Assembly: GCA_026545765.1 (NCBI GenBank)
Contig: CM048840.1
Coordinates: 19,844,765 to 19,908,764 of the forward strand
Reading direction: 5' to 3'
DNA length: 64,000 bases
Source of the DNA: Plantago major
Lineage: Eukaryota; Streptophyta; Magnoliopsida; Lamiales; Plantaginaceae
Every line of letters begins with the position of its first letter. The first letter of the stretch is position 1. This document shows, in pieces, positions 10,622 to 21,574 of this stretch. Made by a program: the position numbers and the translations under genes. The notes below the pieces were generated by a model that saw only the letters and a list, made by a program, of their open reading frames with translations, was not told the DNA's origin and made no database searches.

Positions 10622-11038
10622 TAGTGACGGATAGATAGTGACGGATTAACAGTGACGGAATAAATAGTGACGGATTAATAGTGACGGAATTAGTGACGGA
10701 ATTCCAGATTCCGTCACTAATTCCAATAATATATTTGGCGACGGATAGAAATTATCCGTCGCCAAATATAACGACGGATAGATTCTATCCGTCGCTATAT
10801 GGGACGACGGATAGAATCTATCCGTCGTTATATTTGGCGACGGATAATTTCTATCCGTCGCCAATAATCGATTTAAAAATAAAAAAATAGAAAAAGTCAA
10901 ATATATTAATCCGTCGCGAATTGGACGACGGATTATCTATCAATCGTCAAAGGCCCAATGGGGCGACGGAATTACTATCCGTCGCCCGATCTGGGGCGAC
11001 GGATCGGCACTATTTAGCGACGGATTTATCCGTCGCTA
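10622..11038. repeat. Right subterminal repeats of the CACTA element
   Basis: The segment begins with short direct repeats of AGTGACGGAT (10622-10705). It then has palindromic units built on CGACGGATAG...CTATCCGTCG and related forms up to about 11038, just inside the right terminal repeat. Together with the left set, these are likely TNPA-binding sites. The apparent repeated peptides in this area are by-products of the DNA repeats. Confidence 0.88.
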
Positions 11039-11062
11039 AACAGTGTATTTTTTGTAGTGTTT

Positions 11063-12652
11063 GTTGGTGGGCCAAGGTGCATGGTTCAAAACTTTCAAGA
11101 CGTGATGGCAATCTGTAGGGTCATTCATTATCTAGAGTTGTTCATCACATTTACCTATAACCCTAAATGGCCCGAGATCACACGCTTTTGTGAAAGTATG
11201 GGATTACATCCTGAGGATAGGCCTGATATACTTTGTCGTGTATTCAAGATGAAGTTGGATCAGCTAGTCAACGATCTGAAGACAAACAACATTTTTGGGA
11301 AGTGCATTGGAGGTAATTTTCACAATTTAATAATTTTATGTCCAATATTTTTTTTCAATATATATCTCCTCAAATTTGCTAATTTGTTTTCTATTCTACA
11401 GTTGTGTATACCATTGAGTTTCAAAAGCGTGGACTCCACATGCCCATATCCTATTATGGATAGACCGTGACGACAGGAATATGATCGTAGATGATATTGA
11501 TAAGGTCATAAGTGTCGAGATCCCTGACAAGGATGTCAATCCAGAGTTGTTTCAGGCTGTATCAGATTCCATGGTGCATGGCCCGTGTGGTGCGTTGAAC
11601 CCCAAATCACCTTGCATGCAAGGAGGGAAGAAATGCTCGAAGAAATTCCCAAGGAGCTTCAATGAACGCACCACATTCGATGGCAATGGCTATCCTGTGT
11701 ATAGGAGGCGTGATGATGGGCGCACGATAGACAAGAATGGCGTTACTGTCGATAATAGGTATGTGACGGATTTTGAATTTTACAATCCGTCAATAAGTAC
11801 CTTATGTAGTGTGCGAGTTTCATACTAAATACCTTAAGTTTTAATTGGGTATGTACCTTTCAGGTACATCGTCCCATTCAATCATATTCTCTTGATGAAG
11901 TACAATGCGCATATCAATGTCGAGTGGTGCAACAAGACAAACTTGATAAAGTATCTGTTCAAGTATGTTAACAAGGGAGTTGAGTTGATAGGATTGGTGC
12001 AAAGACAACTGTTGATGATGAGGTCAAAGACTACGTCAATTGTAGATATGTATCTGCATGTGAGGCCGTGAGGCGCATTCTTGGTTATGACATCCATTAT
12101 CGTGACCCGAGTGTTGAGTGTTTATCTTTCCATATGGAGGGTGAACATAATTTGACATTCAAGGATGGTGATTTCATTGAAAATCTCATTGAGAAGCCAA
12201 CCGTAGCACATACCAAATTCTTGCAAGGGATGAACTACAATAAGGAGCATCCAGAAGCCCGTATGCATTTGTACTCTGAGTTTCCACGACATTATGTGTG
12301 AGACAAGCCGAATAAGGTTTGGAAACCTAGAAAGCAGAGGTTGAATAAGGTTGGTATGATATATCACGTACCAATAAAGGCTGGACCAGTATACTACTTG
12401 AGGATCATATTGAATCATATAAGGTGTGCCACTTGCTTCGAGGATTTGAGGATCGTTGATGGTGTTATATATCCGACGTATCAAGATGTTGCTTATGCAC
12501 TTGGGTTGCTTGGCGATGACAAGGAGTACATTGATGCAATTAAAGAAGCAAATTTATGGAGTTCTGGCCGATACATGAGACATTTATTTTGCTTGCTCCT
12601 GCATTCTATGTCAATGTCAAGGCCTGTGGAGGTGTGGGAAAAAATATGGTAA
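11063..12652 (+). pseudogene. Helitron Rep (HUH endonuclease) region, broken
   Basis: This region continues directly from the block interrupted at 5103, with GGPRCMVQNFQDVMAICR and FITFTYNPKWPEI. After an intron near 11312-11400 comes the HUH block. One base is missing there, at about 11431-11436, so the His-x-His motif is read in two frames. The region around the conserved Tyr motif follows near 11920-11975 ([13 protein letters not shown]), then [19 protein letters not shown] and YHVPIKAGPVYYLRIILNH. A TGA at about 12299-12301 replaces a Trp codon that related proteins carry. Rep would nick the ends of the element and make the covalent tyrosine link. This copy cannot. Confidence 0.87.
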
Positions 12653-12906
12653 TATCTTTCCGACGACATACTATACTATCATCGCAAGAATATGAACAAC
12701 CCTGGTAATTTAATCATTAAATACTTACGTACAAGTTCAATTTATATAATGTCTTTGTATAAAGAAATGTTTAATTCTTTTTAATCAGTAATTATAATTT
12801 ATGTGATCAAAATTCACAGGTTTGGAACTAAGTGAGGCACAAATAAAAAACTTTACTCTTGCCGAGATTGAAGATCTTTTATCTCGCAATGGTAGTTCCT
12901 TGACTC

Positions 12907-14575
12907 ACTTTGAAGGATGCCTCTGCCTGACAACGTAATGGTTCAAGATGGAATAAACAATCTAATAGTGGAAGAGATGTCTTATGATGTGGCCGAAATG
13001 CAAGAGGAGTTCAATCAGTTGTATCCATGTTTGACTGACGAGCAGAAGACCGTCTATCATAAGATTATGGATGTTGTATCATTGGATAGGGGTGGTGTGT
13101 TCTTCTTATACGGATATGGTGGCACATGCAAGACATTTTTATGGAGGACATTGTGTTCTTCTCCCCGTGGTCAGAGTGATATAGTTTTGCCCGTTGCGTC
13201 AAGTGGTATTGCCTCCCTTTTGCTGCCACATGGAAGAATAACTCATTCAAGATTCACCATACCACTGTTGGTCGATGAGACCACCGTATGTAGTAGGATT
13301 ACTCCGGAAAGTGATCTAACTGGTCTACTTCAGAAGACTAAACTAATCATATGGGATGAGGCACAGAATGACAAGTAGATTCTGTTTTGAGGCATTAGAT
13401 AGGAGTCTTCGAGATGTTATTCGAGGCCCAGACGGTCGGGCCTCTCAATTTCCATTCGGTGGCAAAGTCGTTGTTTTTTTGTGGTGACTTTAGACAAATT
13501 CTCCCAGTGATTCTAAAGGGTAGTAGACAAGACATTGTGCATGCATCATTGTCATCTTCCAATTCTATATGGAGCCATTGTGAAGTATTGAGACTAACGG
13601 GGAACAAAGAATATGTGCTTACAGGTTAGTCTATTGATCTTCAAAGAGTTTTATTAGAGTGCAACGTTTTACTATCATGATAGTTAACGATTAATATTTT
13701 ATATTTCACAGGCTCCCAAGCTGAGGTCGAAACGATTAGGGAATTTACTGATTGGTTGTTAAAAGTTGGAGACGGTGTTATTGGGGGTCCAAATGACGGT
13801 GAGGTTGAGTTTCAACTCCCTAATGATATACTAATCCGTGATGCGACATATCTAATTGCGGCAATTGTTCGTAGCACATATCCTTCACTAATTGATCATA
13901 TTGGTGATAGTCGTTACTTCCAGGACAGAGCTATATTAGCTCCGACTAATGAGATTGTCCATGAGATCAATGATTATGTCATGTCATTGTTGTCTGGTGA
14001 TGCATGCGAGTTTATTTATGAGTTCCAACTCCATATGTCCGGATTAGGATGACATAGTCAATCGTGAAGATATATATTCCACCGAATTCCTTAATACCAT
14101 TAAGTCACTTGGTATTCCCAACCATGTGATCCGTTTGAAAATTGGTTGCCCTATAATGCTATTAAGGAATATAGACCAATCAACCGAGCTATGTAATGGG
14201 TTGATCGTCACTGCTATTGGGAAACAGGTTATTGAGGCCAAGATCATAGCTGGAAAGAACGCCGAGTCAAAGGTTTTAATACCTCAAACGGTATTGACAC
14301 CATCAGACGTCACCAAATTTCCAATAAGATTCCAGAGAAGGCAGTTCCCTATCTCAGTTTGTTCTGCCATGACTATAAACAAGAGTCAAGGGCAGTCTCT
14401 AAATCATGTCGGCCTATACCTGCCTAGCCCAGTATTCAGTCATGGTCAACTTTATGTCGCCTTCTCCCGAGTTACAAGTAAGAAGGGTCTGAAGGTGTTG
14501 ATCCTAGACGAAGAAGGAAAAACCACAGATTCTACAACCAATGTGGTTTATATGGAAGTTTTTTGTAACCTGTAA
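12907..14575 (+). pseudogene. Helitron PIF1-like helicase region, broken
   Basis: The block begins around MPLPDNVMVQDGINNLIVEE. The Walker A loop near 13110 reads GYGGTCKTF, with Cys where the invariant Gly of GKT-type loops is expected. Walker B is IIWDEAQ near 13350. Right after it, one extra A shifts the frame to a TAG at 13376, and a second shift lies in the T-run near 13470. Later blocks are RAILAPTNEIVHEINDYV (13925-13980) and, from 14126 to 14575, IRLKIGCPIMLLRNID, then SVCSAMTINKSQGQSLNHVG and YVAFSRVTSKKGLKVLI, ending at a natural C-terminus. Introns are likely near 13625-13710. The helicase would unwind DNA for rolling-circle transposition. Confidence 0.88.
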
Positions 14576-14700
14576 GCTTTTATTTATTTCATACATTGCG
14601 AGCCACTATGAATTTGCTATTGATATTATCCTTTTCTTACCAATTAATTTGAACTTTCCTACATATATTCATCTTGGCTTATAATAAAAAGTTAACTATT

Positions 14701-14728
14701 CCGTGGCAATGCCACGGGTTAGTACTAG
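14701..14728 (+). other. Helitron 3' terminus (hairpin plus CTAG)
   Basis: CCGTGGCAATGCCACGG (14701-14717) folds as a stem of 7-8 bp. It is followed by GTTAGTA and CTAG at 14725-14728, and the next base is T. This is the standard Helitron end and defines the right boundary of the element. Confidence 0.9.
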
Positions 14729-15619
14729 TAAAAACAATTAAACGTGAGTGCAGCACGTGTCCAGGTAAATGATATTTCTTTTTATTTTTTATTGGAAGAA
14801 ATACGGTATTTGGAGGAAAAATTCATACACTGAGACTGTCATGTCATCAATTTAGCCGGAAAATTGTTCGGGGTATCAAATTTTAATAATGCCGTTGTCC
14901 TGCATTGAAGTAGGCTAATATCATTATGCTGTATTAAAAGTGGCACTATTTCATTATTATAATGTTAACAAAAGATTTACTATGTTTATGTTTAAGCAAA
15001 GGCTTTAAGGAAGAGAGTGCAGTACCACAAATCAGTGCATTTTTTTCTTGTATTCCTGTAGTACCAATTTTTTGCTGTACCTCTACTCTAAAGATAACAC
15101 AATTGGCTTCATCTAGGAAATGTACAAGAACAAAAAAACATACATTAATTCAAGTGTTCCGTCAAATTGTTTCAACCCATAACTATCTCATGACAATAAA
15201 ACCTGGCTCAACTGATCAAGATTGATTTGATTTTCCTGTACCCAAGTTCAGTTTAGCACCAAGTTGTGGGATGGTCATAAGTTTCTGATTGATGGTTGTG
15301 TTAGAAAAGAGAGAAAGAAAGAAAGAAATGAGGAAACTTGAAAAGAGAAAAAAAAGAACAAAAAACAGAGAAAGAAACAAAAGAATCGATCAGAACATCT
15401 CCAAAGTCAGCCACCTACTTGTCCTTAATTCCTTTTGCTCAAGTTCATATTTACGTACGTTCTTGAAGACTTCAAGACCAGAAACGCCTCTCGTTCTTGC
15501 CCGATTTCCTTGTGGTTTCGTCTGTCTGGTCTTGTATGTTCTTGGCGTGCGAGCCTAAGTACTACCTCTACATCTCTCTTTGTGTCTCTGTCTTACTTTT
15601 CACAGTCATCTCGTCCCCT
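14729..15619. other. Spacer right of the Helitron; no gene recognised
   Basis: This is AT-rich sequence between the Helitron end and the last exon of the DUF1685 gene. It includes a purine-rich GAAAGAAAG stretch near 15300-15380. Part of it may be the 3' untranslated region of the minus-strand DUF1685 gene. No convincing coding similarity was seen. Confidence 0.5.
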
Positions 15620-16529
15620 TCAGGAGGATTGCATCACTGAACACGCCACTGCCTGCGCCCAGTGCCTTAATTTCGTCTTCACTTGTTGCGGATCATCGCC
15701 TGCATTCACATTTATCACACTTATTTTCCATATCCAATCACTTCAAGGTCAATATCAACGCGAATATTTTATAACCCAAACACGAACATGCACTCCCTCC
15801 GTCTCATCCTAAGTCTCCGTTTCCTTTGTAAACAGAAAACTTCTTATAGGACAGAGGGAATATATATACTATTGAACATAAGACAATGGAATATACGGCA
15901 GTGGAGACATTGTGCGTAAAGCGTGATCGTGGAACATAAGATAGAACAAGAGATTTACCTGGGTTACATATCTTCCAGGCATCAGACTCACTCCTCGGGC
16001 TCCCACATGAGGAAGACTGAGTTCCAAGCCCGGACGTTGAGGTTGACGCACCAATGGGAGACGGGGCAGATTGACAGCTGTTGGGGCTTGAAACGGGGCT
16101 AATAGCCAGCTGCCGGTTCACAGCAAAGTAAAGGTCTAAAGCTGGAATAGTGGTGCAAAGCCGCTGACCTTCCGATTCGTTAAACCCGAATCCCAGCTCT
16201 ATACATCCCTTCAGCTCGTTAAGATCCTCGTCCGTCAGATGTTCTGCTTCCTGATGGATCCCGTTCCTACGTCTCTCCTGTCGCAGATACTGCCTGCGCC
16301 GCCTCTCCCACGCCATGTCACGTGGGACCTCGCACATAGACAACTGCTTGGACAACTTTTTCTTGGTCGATCCGGGGTTCCTCCAGAACGGCGGCGCGTG
16401 CACCAAGCGCTGCAACTCCTCATTCTCATCTGACGGGTAAGAAGGTAATGACGATGAAGAGGATGACGATGACAGGTTCTTTGGTGGCAAGTTTCGTTCG
16501 ATAACATTATTATTCTCTGGCTCCCCCAT
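15620..16529 (-). CDS. DUF1685 family protein, two exons
   Basis: The coding sequence joins 16529-15959 and 15699-15620 (216 residues). The donor is GTAAAT at 15958 and the acceptor is GCAG before 15699, and the split Gly codon closes in frame. The N-terminus is serine-rich and is followed by a basic RRRRQYLRQERRR. The DUF1685 core follows: LTDEDLNELKGCIELGFGF, then IPALDLYFAVNRQ, and after a Ser/Pro-rich linker AWKICNPG. The second exon gives DDPQQVKTKLRHWAQAVACS, the conserved C-terminal block of the family. The family is plant-specific and has no established biochemical role. The open frame past 15959 is intron, not protein. Confidence 0.9.
15793..15859. repeat. Short Stowaway-like inverted repeat in the DUF1685 intron
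   Basis: CTCCCTCCGTCTCATCCTAAG at the left and TATAGGACAGAGGGA at the right resemble Stowaway ends, only about 67 bp apart. Flanking TA is present on the right side only. It is probably an internally deleted or decayed copy. Confidence 0.4.
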
Positions 16530-19254
16530 GTATAATCTTAGTACAAATTGTCAGGACGGAACGTTCTTATCGAGTTATTTGGGACTGGTGATTCTTGTTG
16601 TGGCGGCTCCTGGGACCGCCACGGACCACCGGGGAGAGGGTGGTGGGGTACTATTCAACAACTCTGATGTTCCAAGAAGAAGGAGAAAAGATATGTGCGT
16701 TTGTCTTATTCACTTCTTTTGGATTGTGTTTTTTTGGTGTTGAATGGTTTGGAGGCAACAGAGCACCACCGGTTAGTGTAGCATTGCCCTTTGGGAGCTT
16801 AAATTGGAAAGCACTGTGGCAATGGAAGCCCTTTCATTTCGCCCATTTCTTCTACACCCTTCATTTTCAACTGTTTGACTACTTTTCTTTTCTTCTGGTA
16901 GAATTTCATCTTCTATTATCATAGTCTATACACATTGCTATTTTACATACTAGTATGTCACTAATAAGTATAAAGAAAACATGCCCTCTATAAGTATCCA
17001 ATAAGTTCCGTTGGCGTTATTTTCTTCGAATGGAGCATTTAGTTAAGAATCTTATTGAACGTTAGGGATGTAAGTGCAAAATTGACAGTGGAAATATTCT
17101 AGAAATTGAAACTTTAGTTGTTATTCTAACTATTTCACATGAAATCCTAACAATATGCGTCGCCTGTGAACTGATATTTATATGGTCAAAGGCTATTATT
17201 TAGGGATTTCATGAATAGATATTTTAGTTATACATACTATTTATCAATCTAGTTTCTATACATAGGAAACAAGAGATGAGAGATGGTGAACCAAGAAAAC
17301 ACTCAGAAATAGACGATGGCAGAGAGTATAGTGAATCAGATGGGAATGTAAAAAAGAACCTGATTCAGGTTTCGAACACCAAGAAACCACTCTTCTTCTT
17401 CTATGTAAATCTTGCTAAGGTAAGAAATGGTTTTGCTGTCTTTCTAGATCTCTTATTCTTGAATTAATTCGACAAGGAACCCTGGAACCATCTACTGACA
17501 TCGTGATGTTGCGATTTTATCACTCTATACGGATTACGTAGCACTAGCATTGTAGCTAAAATGAGATCTGTTTGAACTTTTATATCAATGTTCTGCATAG
17601 ATCTCAGTGATTGAATTCCTTATTTTCTTGATGCAGAGGTATTGACAGCAGTTTAATGAGATTGAGCTTTCGGCTCTGTGCATGGGTAACAAACAACCCT
17701 ATCTTGGGTTTCAAGTTTGCCAGTTAATGTATAGGCCCATAGATTCATTTGATGTTTCAATTTTTTCATCATGTTAAGTACAAAAAAATGTCCCCATGAC
17801 TGTGAAAGAGATTCCTGATCACTATCAAATGTGAAATGACATGATACTAAGTTCAGAGGCCACACATTTCTATCAACATTCTTCTTAGAATGAATTAAAC
17901 ATGAGTGAACCTACTACTACACAGCAATCACAGCAGTTGTCATAATAGCAGAAATTCTCAAGAATAATGGATTTGCGAATGAGAAGAGTAAGTAACTTCC
18001 TAAACGTTCACAGTTCCGAGCAAAAAACAGCCAAAGCAGCGGTACCAGTCAATTGATAATGTTGATCTAAGTTGTTAGAGGCATCGTCACATGCACTACT
18101 GAGATGAAGCTAAAGGCCATATAATTCACAAAGCCTGAGTGAGTACCCCACAATGATACAAAAGCATTCTTACCCGGCTTATCTAACTGATACTCGGTTC
18201 AAAGCAATTCACAGAAAACAGCTCACAACTCAGACCATGTCCACACTGCAGCAGATTCAATTCTAACTTAAATTCTAGCATAAGTTGTAACAATGGTGAC
18301 TGGTTTTTTGCTAAAACAGAGCTTCCTGCTACTTTTCTCACATGTCAAGCTCTTAGAAGCTCAAAAGCAGACAAACAAGCTTCTAGTTTTTTTAATCTCT
18401 GAAATAAGTATATTCAAGTGCTAGCTTTAGCTCAAAGTACTGACTAACTTCTGCTGTTCATTTCGGTCATCATGATTAACAAAGATCAGATTTCTTCATT
18501 ACAGATTAGAATCATGCTGGAGTAAGTCTGAGGAATTCAACTCCTTAATACAAACAAGAAAATCGAAGACAACAAGGATACCAGCAGGCAGCAACAACAA
18601 CGACAACAAGCAGTGGAATCATCAGTTTCCAAGTGCTATATATAGCGTACACTAGCCTCTTATACTGTAATTCAGTTTAGGCTTCTAAAATGGGGGAAAA
18701 AATAGGGAAAAACAACTTTCATTAATTTGTGGAGATAGATGTATTTTATATAGATTTTCATAAATTTTCCAGCCAAGAGAAGTAAATGGTGCAAATTTCT
18801 GAATCGAACAAAATTTTCGGGTTTTTCCAGCATGATGATTGCATCAAATCCAAATTGCCACTGAATTCTAGATTCAAGTGCAGTCACACAAAAATAAAAA
18901 GACAAAAACTTTACACTGAATTCCAATTCCATTCAATCTGAATCCAAAGACGAAGTAAGAAATCAAGATCCAAGCCAAAATCCAGACTTCTCTTCATTGA
19001 TAAACTGATCTCAATCACGTCGAGACAAATCAAGAATCAAAACCTTGATTGATATAATTCTTACAGATTCAGAAAAAACAAAAAATTACCCATTTAAAAT
19101 TTATAGCTAGTATATCTAATGGATCAATAAACACCATCCAAAACCCAAAAAGATTCCACCTTTCCCACTATATATATCTTAAAAATAAAAAATAAAAAAG
19201 AAATCAAAGACCAACAACAGTAATCAATCAACTCACATCATCATCATCAGTTCA
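16530..19254. other. Spacer between DUF1685 gene and the small basic-protein gene
   Basis: The left part should hold the 5' region of the DUF1685 gene, and the right part the 3' region of the minus-strand gene at 19255. A 63-codon frame at 17276-17467, with a GT donor-like sequence near 17418, was seen but resembles nothing known. No RNA gene or transposon end was recognised. Confidence 0.4.
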
Positions 19255-19647
19255 TCACCAAGTAGAGATCTTCTTCTTCCCTTTCCTCTTCTTCTGCTGC
19301 TGCTTCTTGTTCTCAACCCCTTTCCGATTTTGCTCAAACAAGGCCGAAAAGATACAAAGCTCTCTCCTTCTCCTCCTAATCGTGACACGTCGCTGAATGT
19401 ACGGCACGCCGATGATTGAACCGGCGTTAACTTGGTAAATGGCCTTGACGAGCAGATCGAGGCCATGGCAGCGATGCGAAGAGGCGAAGTGAAAGGGGTA
19501 AGAGAGGGAGGAATCTTGCGAAGATGACAAGGAGGAGTTGTTTGCGAGTGTGATTGAAGAAGAGGATGAGACGGAAGAAGAAGAAGAAGGAGAAAGAGAG
19601 TGATCTGGTGAAGATGGAGAAAGGGGCTTTCTGCCACGAATCCTCAT
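19255..19647 (-). CDS. Small basic plant protein of unknown function
   Basis: A single 130-residue open frame starts MRIRGRKPLSPSSP and ends KKKISTW. It has a Ser-rich N-terminal half and a central block, HGLDLLVKAIYQVNAGSIIG, then VPYIQRRVTIRRRRRE, which looks like a conserved globular or nucleic-acid-binding core. The C-terminus is very basic (KKQQQKKRKGKKK) and could be a nuclear localisation signal. A TA-rich segment at 19769-19782 lies upstream in the promoter side. The gene is called real because of the amino-acid composition and the defined central block. The function is unknown, and a spliced alternative is possible. Confidence 0.6.
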   Translation of the reverse strand: MRIRGRKPLSPSSPDHSLSPSSSSSVSSSSSITLANNSSLSSSQDSSLSYPFHFASSHRCHGLDLLVKAIYQVNAGSIIGVPYIQRRVTIRRRRRELCIFSALFEQNRKGVENKKQQQKKRKGKKKISTW

Positions 19648-20215
19648 CGGAAATGGTGAAGTGGAGTTGGATCGGTGGAGATGTTGAATGAAGGTGGAAA
19701 TGGAGAATTTTGTTTTGTTTTGTTTTGTTTTTGCACTGAGGAGGAAATTGCTGCTGGCTTGCTTCTGCGTATATATATATGTGTGTGAAACAGGGGAAGC
19801 TGAATTTCAACAGTAGTTCAGCTGTAATTTGCTTGCTACTACAAACTTTACTTCTGTTTTTACCCAGTTCACATATCTGAGTTCTTCTCACTCTATCCAT
19901 CCATCTAATGCTCTCTCACTTTTTTTTCCAGTCTTTTATGTATATATAAATAATGGTTAATTTAATTAGTGGGTGTTAAATGGGAGACATAAATAATAAA
20001 GAATAAAAAAAAATATAATATATAGTACAAATAAAGTATGAAGAATAGTCATTCATGAGATTTTTTTTTTGCTATTTTGGGATGAGTCAGTATTAAGCGG
20101 ACATTTAGAAATGAAAAATGAGACGATAATAAGCAGAATGAGAGGGTATTTCTCATTCTACAATTAATTTTTTATAAATTAATTGCAGGAAAACACTTTG
20201 TAAAAATGTTAGAAA

Positions 20216-20457
20216 TGGGCTCGAGCTCGACTCGAACTCGAAAAAATACGAGTCTTAACGAGCCTTATCTATTAAAAATATTGAAAATATGCATAAAAAT
20301 ATAAATTTAATTAAATAATTAGTCTTAACGAGCTTTATCGAATATAGCCGGGTTCGGCTCGTTACATAAATGAGCATAATATGAGGTTGGAGCTCGGCTC
20401 GTTTACCTTATCGAGCGAGCCGAGCCCTCGTTAAGGTTCGACTCGCGTAATAGCCCT
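20216..20457. mobile_element. Candidate non-autonomous MITE rich in GCTCG motifs
   Basis: Left end GGGCTCGAGCTCGACTCGAA and right part TCGAGCGAGCCGAGCC, with TTCGACTCGCGTAATAGCCC, form loosely inverted halves around an AT-rich middle. Such CTCGA/GAGCC-rich repeats are common plant hAT-like debris. A clear 8-bp target duplication was not seen. Confidence 0.45.
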
Positions 20458-20845
20458 ACCTGAAACCTTTAAAAAATGCTTTTACTTGTGATGAATCGTG
20501 TTCGACACCATACACTATGTGTGAACATTTCCCATGAGCATAAATACAACCCTGTCTCCGAGTGGAGCTTAACAACTTTGAAATGGAGTTATTTGTCGAG
20601 CAACTTCACGAATGTGTAAGAAGTAGAACTCATTCGGAGTTTTATATTAAAATCAGGATTGTAGAATAAGTGTGATTTGAGAGTTTTGAATTTACGGAGG
20701 ATTGAATTTCAAGAGTAAACCACATGAAAGACTCGATCTTCTAAAGATGAAAAATTGGATGAGTGCGTGAAACACTTCGATTGAGATGTACGGTCTTCCT
20801 TTAGATTTAGGAAAAAATATGCTTTTACAAAGATTTGACAACTTT

Positions 20846-21163
20846 TTTTTTTTTTGAAACTGAAAATGCATTAAGATTAAATAGGTACTAATCTAATAGT
20901 ACATGTGGAGTCCTTAGTGATTATATCAGAAAGTCACATAGGGCAAGTGTCCCAAATAAAATGTAAAGAAACTAGATTAGTACTACTATTACTCTTGAGC
21001 TTTTTCCAAAAGTCATATTGCTTGTTTCCTTAGTCAAATAGTATGCTACTGCATTTTCTTCACGAAAGACAAAAGAGATTTCCGCATGTGTCATCATCTT
21101 CATCTGCTTTCTAATGTCATCAAGTATGATCTGCTGATGCAGCGTAGCTGCAATTTGCCTGTT
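20846..21163 (-). mobile_element. 5'-truncated LINE, RNase H-end fragment
   Basis: The segment is flanked by a 16-bp direct repeat, AAGATTTGACAACTTT, at 20830-20845 and 21164-21179. A poly(T) tract at its left end is the poly(A) tail of a minus-strand element. The minus strand encodes ILDDIRKQMKMMTHAEISFV, then FREENAVAYYLTKE, like the C-terminal RNase H domain of plant LINE-related polyproteins. This combination is a classic target-primed reverse-transcription product. Confidence 0.85.
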
Positions 21164-21574
21164 AAGATTTGACAACTTTCAATTAACTTTGGGTTAATTT
21201 TGAAACTAGAAAAAACTCGTGAGTGCTATTTTAATTGTTCAATTAAAAATTATCTACATCTACATCGGTGATATGATACTTCTGTCAAAAGTTAAAAAGG
21301 AAATTTAGGAGTGAAGTGTTTATAAATCAAACATGGAAGGTTAGCATGTAATTTATACATCTAGTGAGAATTGTGTGTAATATACGCAGAACATAGAAAA
21401 GAAGAAATCAAGGTACAACAATCACTAAACCCTGCTTCAGACTTCCAGTCGCATATAGAAGTCTCTTCTCTTCTTTTCTTTCATACACGGACAATCTTGC
21501 ACCAATCCAGCTTACATCAGTTTTCTGCCAAAAATTCGATTGTTTTGTGTATCTTTAGCTACCAATTAAAGACC

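Larger units (their letters stand above)
5104..11059 (+). mobile_element. CACTA (En/Spm-type) DNA transposon inserted in the Helitron
   Basis: The element starts CACTACAAGAAATTACTG and ends with the inverted form of CACTACAAAAAATACACTG. It is flanked by TTT at 5101-5103 and 11060-11062, the 3-bp duplication expected of CACTA elements. Removing the element and one TTT restores the Helitron reading frame. Both subterminal regions are packed with CGACGGAT palindromes. Inside are a TNPD/TNP2-type transposase gene with a deletion and a duplicated first module, and a TNPA-like gene with a Ptta/En/Spm domain. The transposase is incomplete, so the element would need help in trans to move. Confidence 0.95.
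3519..14728 (+). mobile_element. Helitron, 3' part, autonomous type but decayed; interrupted by CACTA and gypsy insertions
   Basis: Helitron N-domain, Rep and PIF1-like helicase similarities lie in order on the + strand (3737-5103, 11063-12652, 12907-14575). They are followed by a typical 3' terminus at 14701-14728: a GC-rich hairpin, then a few bases and CTAG, with a T next, as expected for insertion between A and T. The CACTA element 5104-11059 splits the coding region, and removing it with one copy of its TTT duplication joins the frame. The gypsy element ending at 3518 cuts off the 5' part, so the Helitron 5' end (TC) is not in the window. Frameshifts, stops and altered motifs show that it is dead. 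Confidence 0.9.

Noticed and set aside
10646..10900. Repeated peptide ATDRNYPSPN-like frames on both strands
   Set aside because: They are translations of the CACTA subterminal palindromes (CGACGGAT units). There is no start context or domain, and both strands give the same peptide because the DNA is palindromic.
15804..15958. C-terminal part of the long DUF1685 open frame (after NPG)
   Set aside because: It is intron read-through. The GTAAAT donor at 15958 joins in frame to the conserved last exon at 15699-15620.
17276..17467. 63-codon frame possibly spliced
   Set aside because: No similarity recognised and no consistent second exon. Kept only as a note in the spacer entry.
19427..19900. 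157-codon frame overlapping the small basic-protein gene
   Set aside because: It is in another frame over the promoter/5' region, with low-complexity Phe/Ser runs and no domain.
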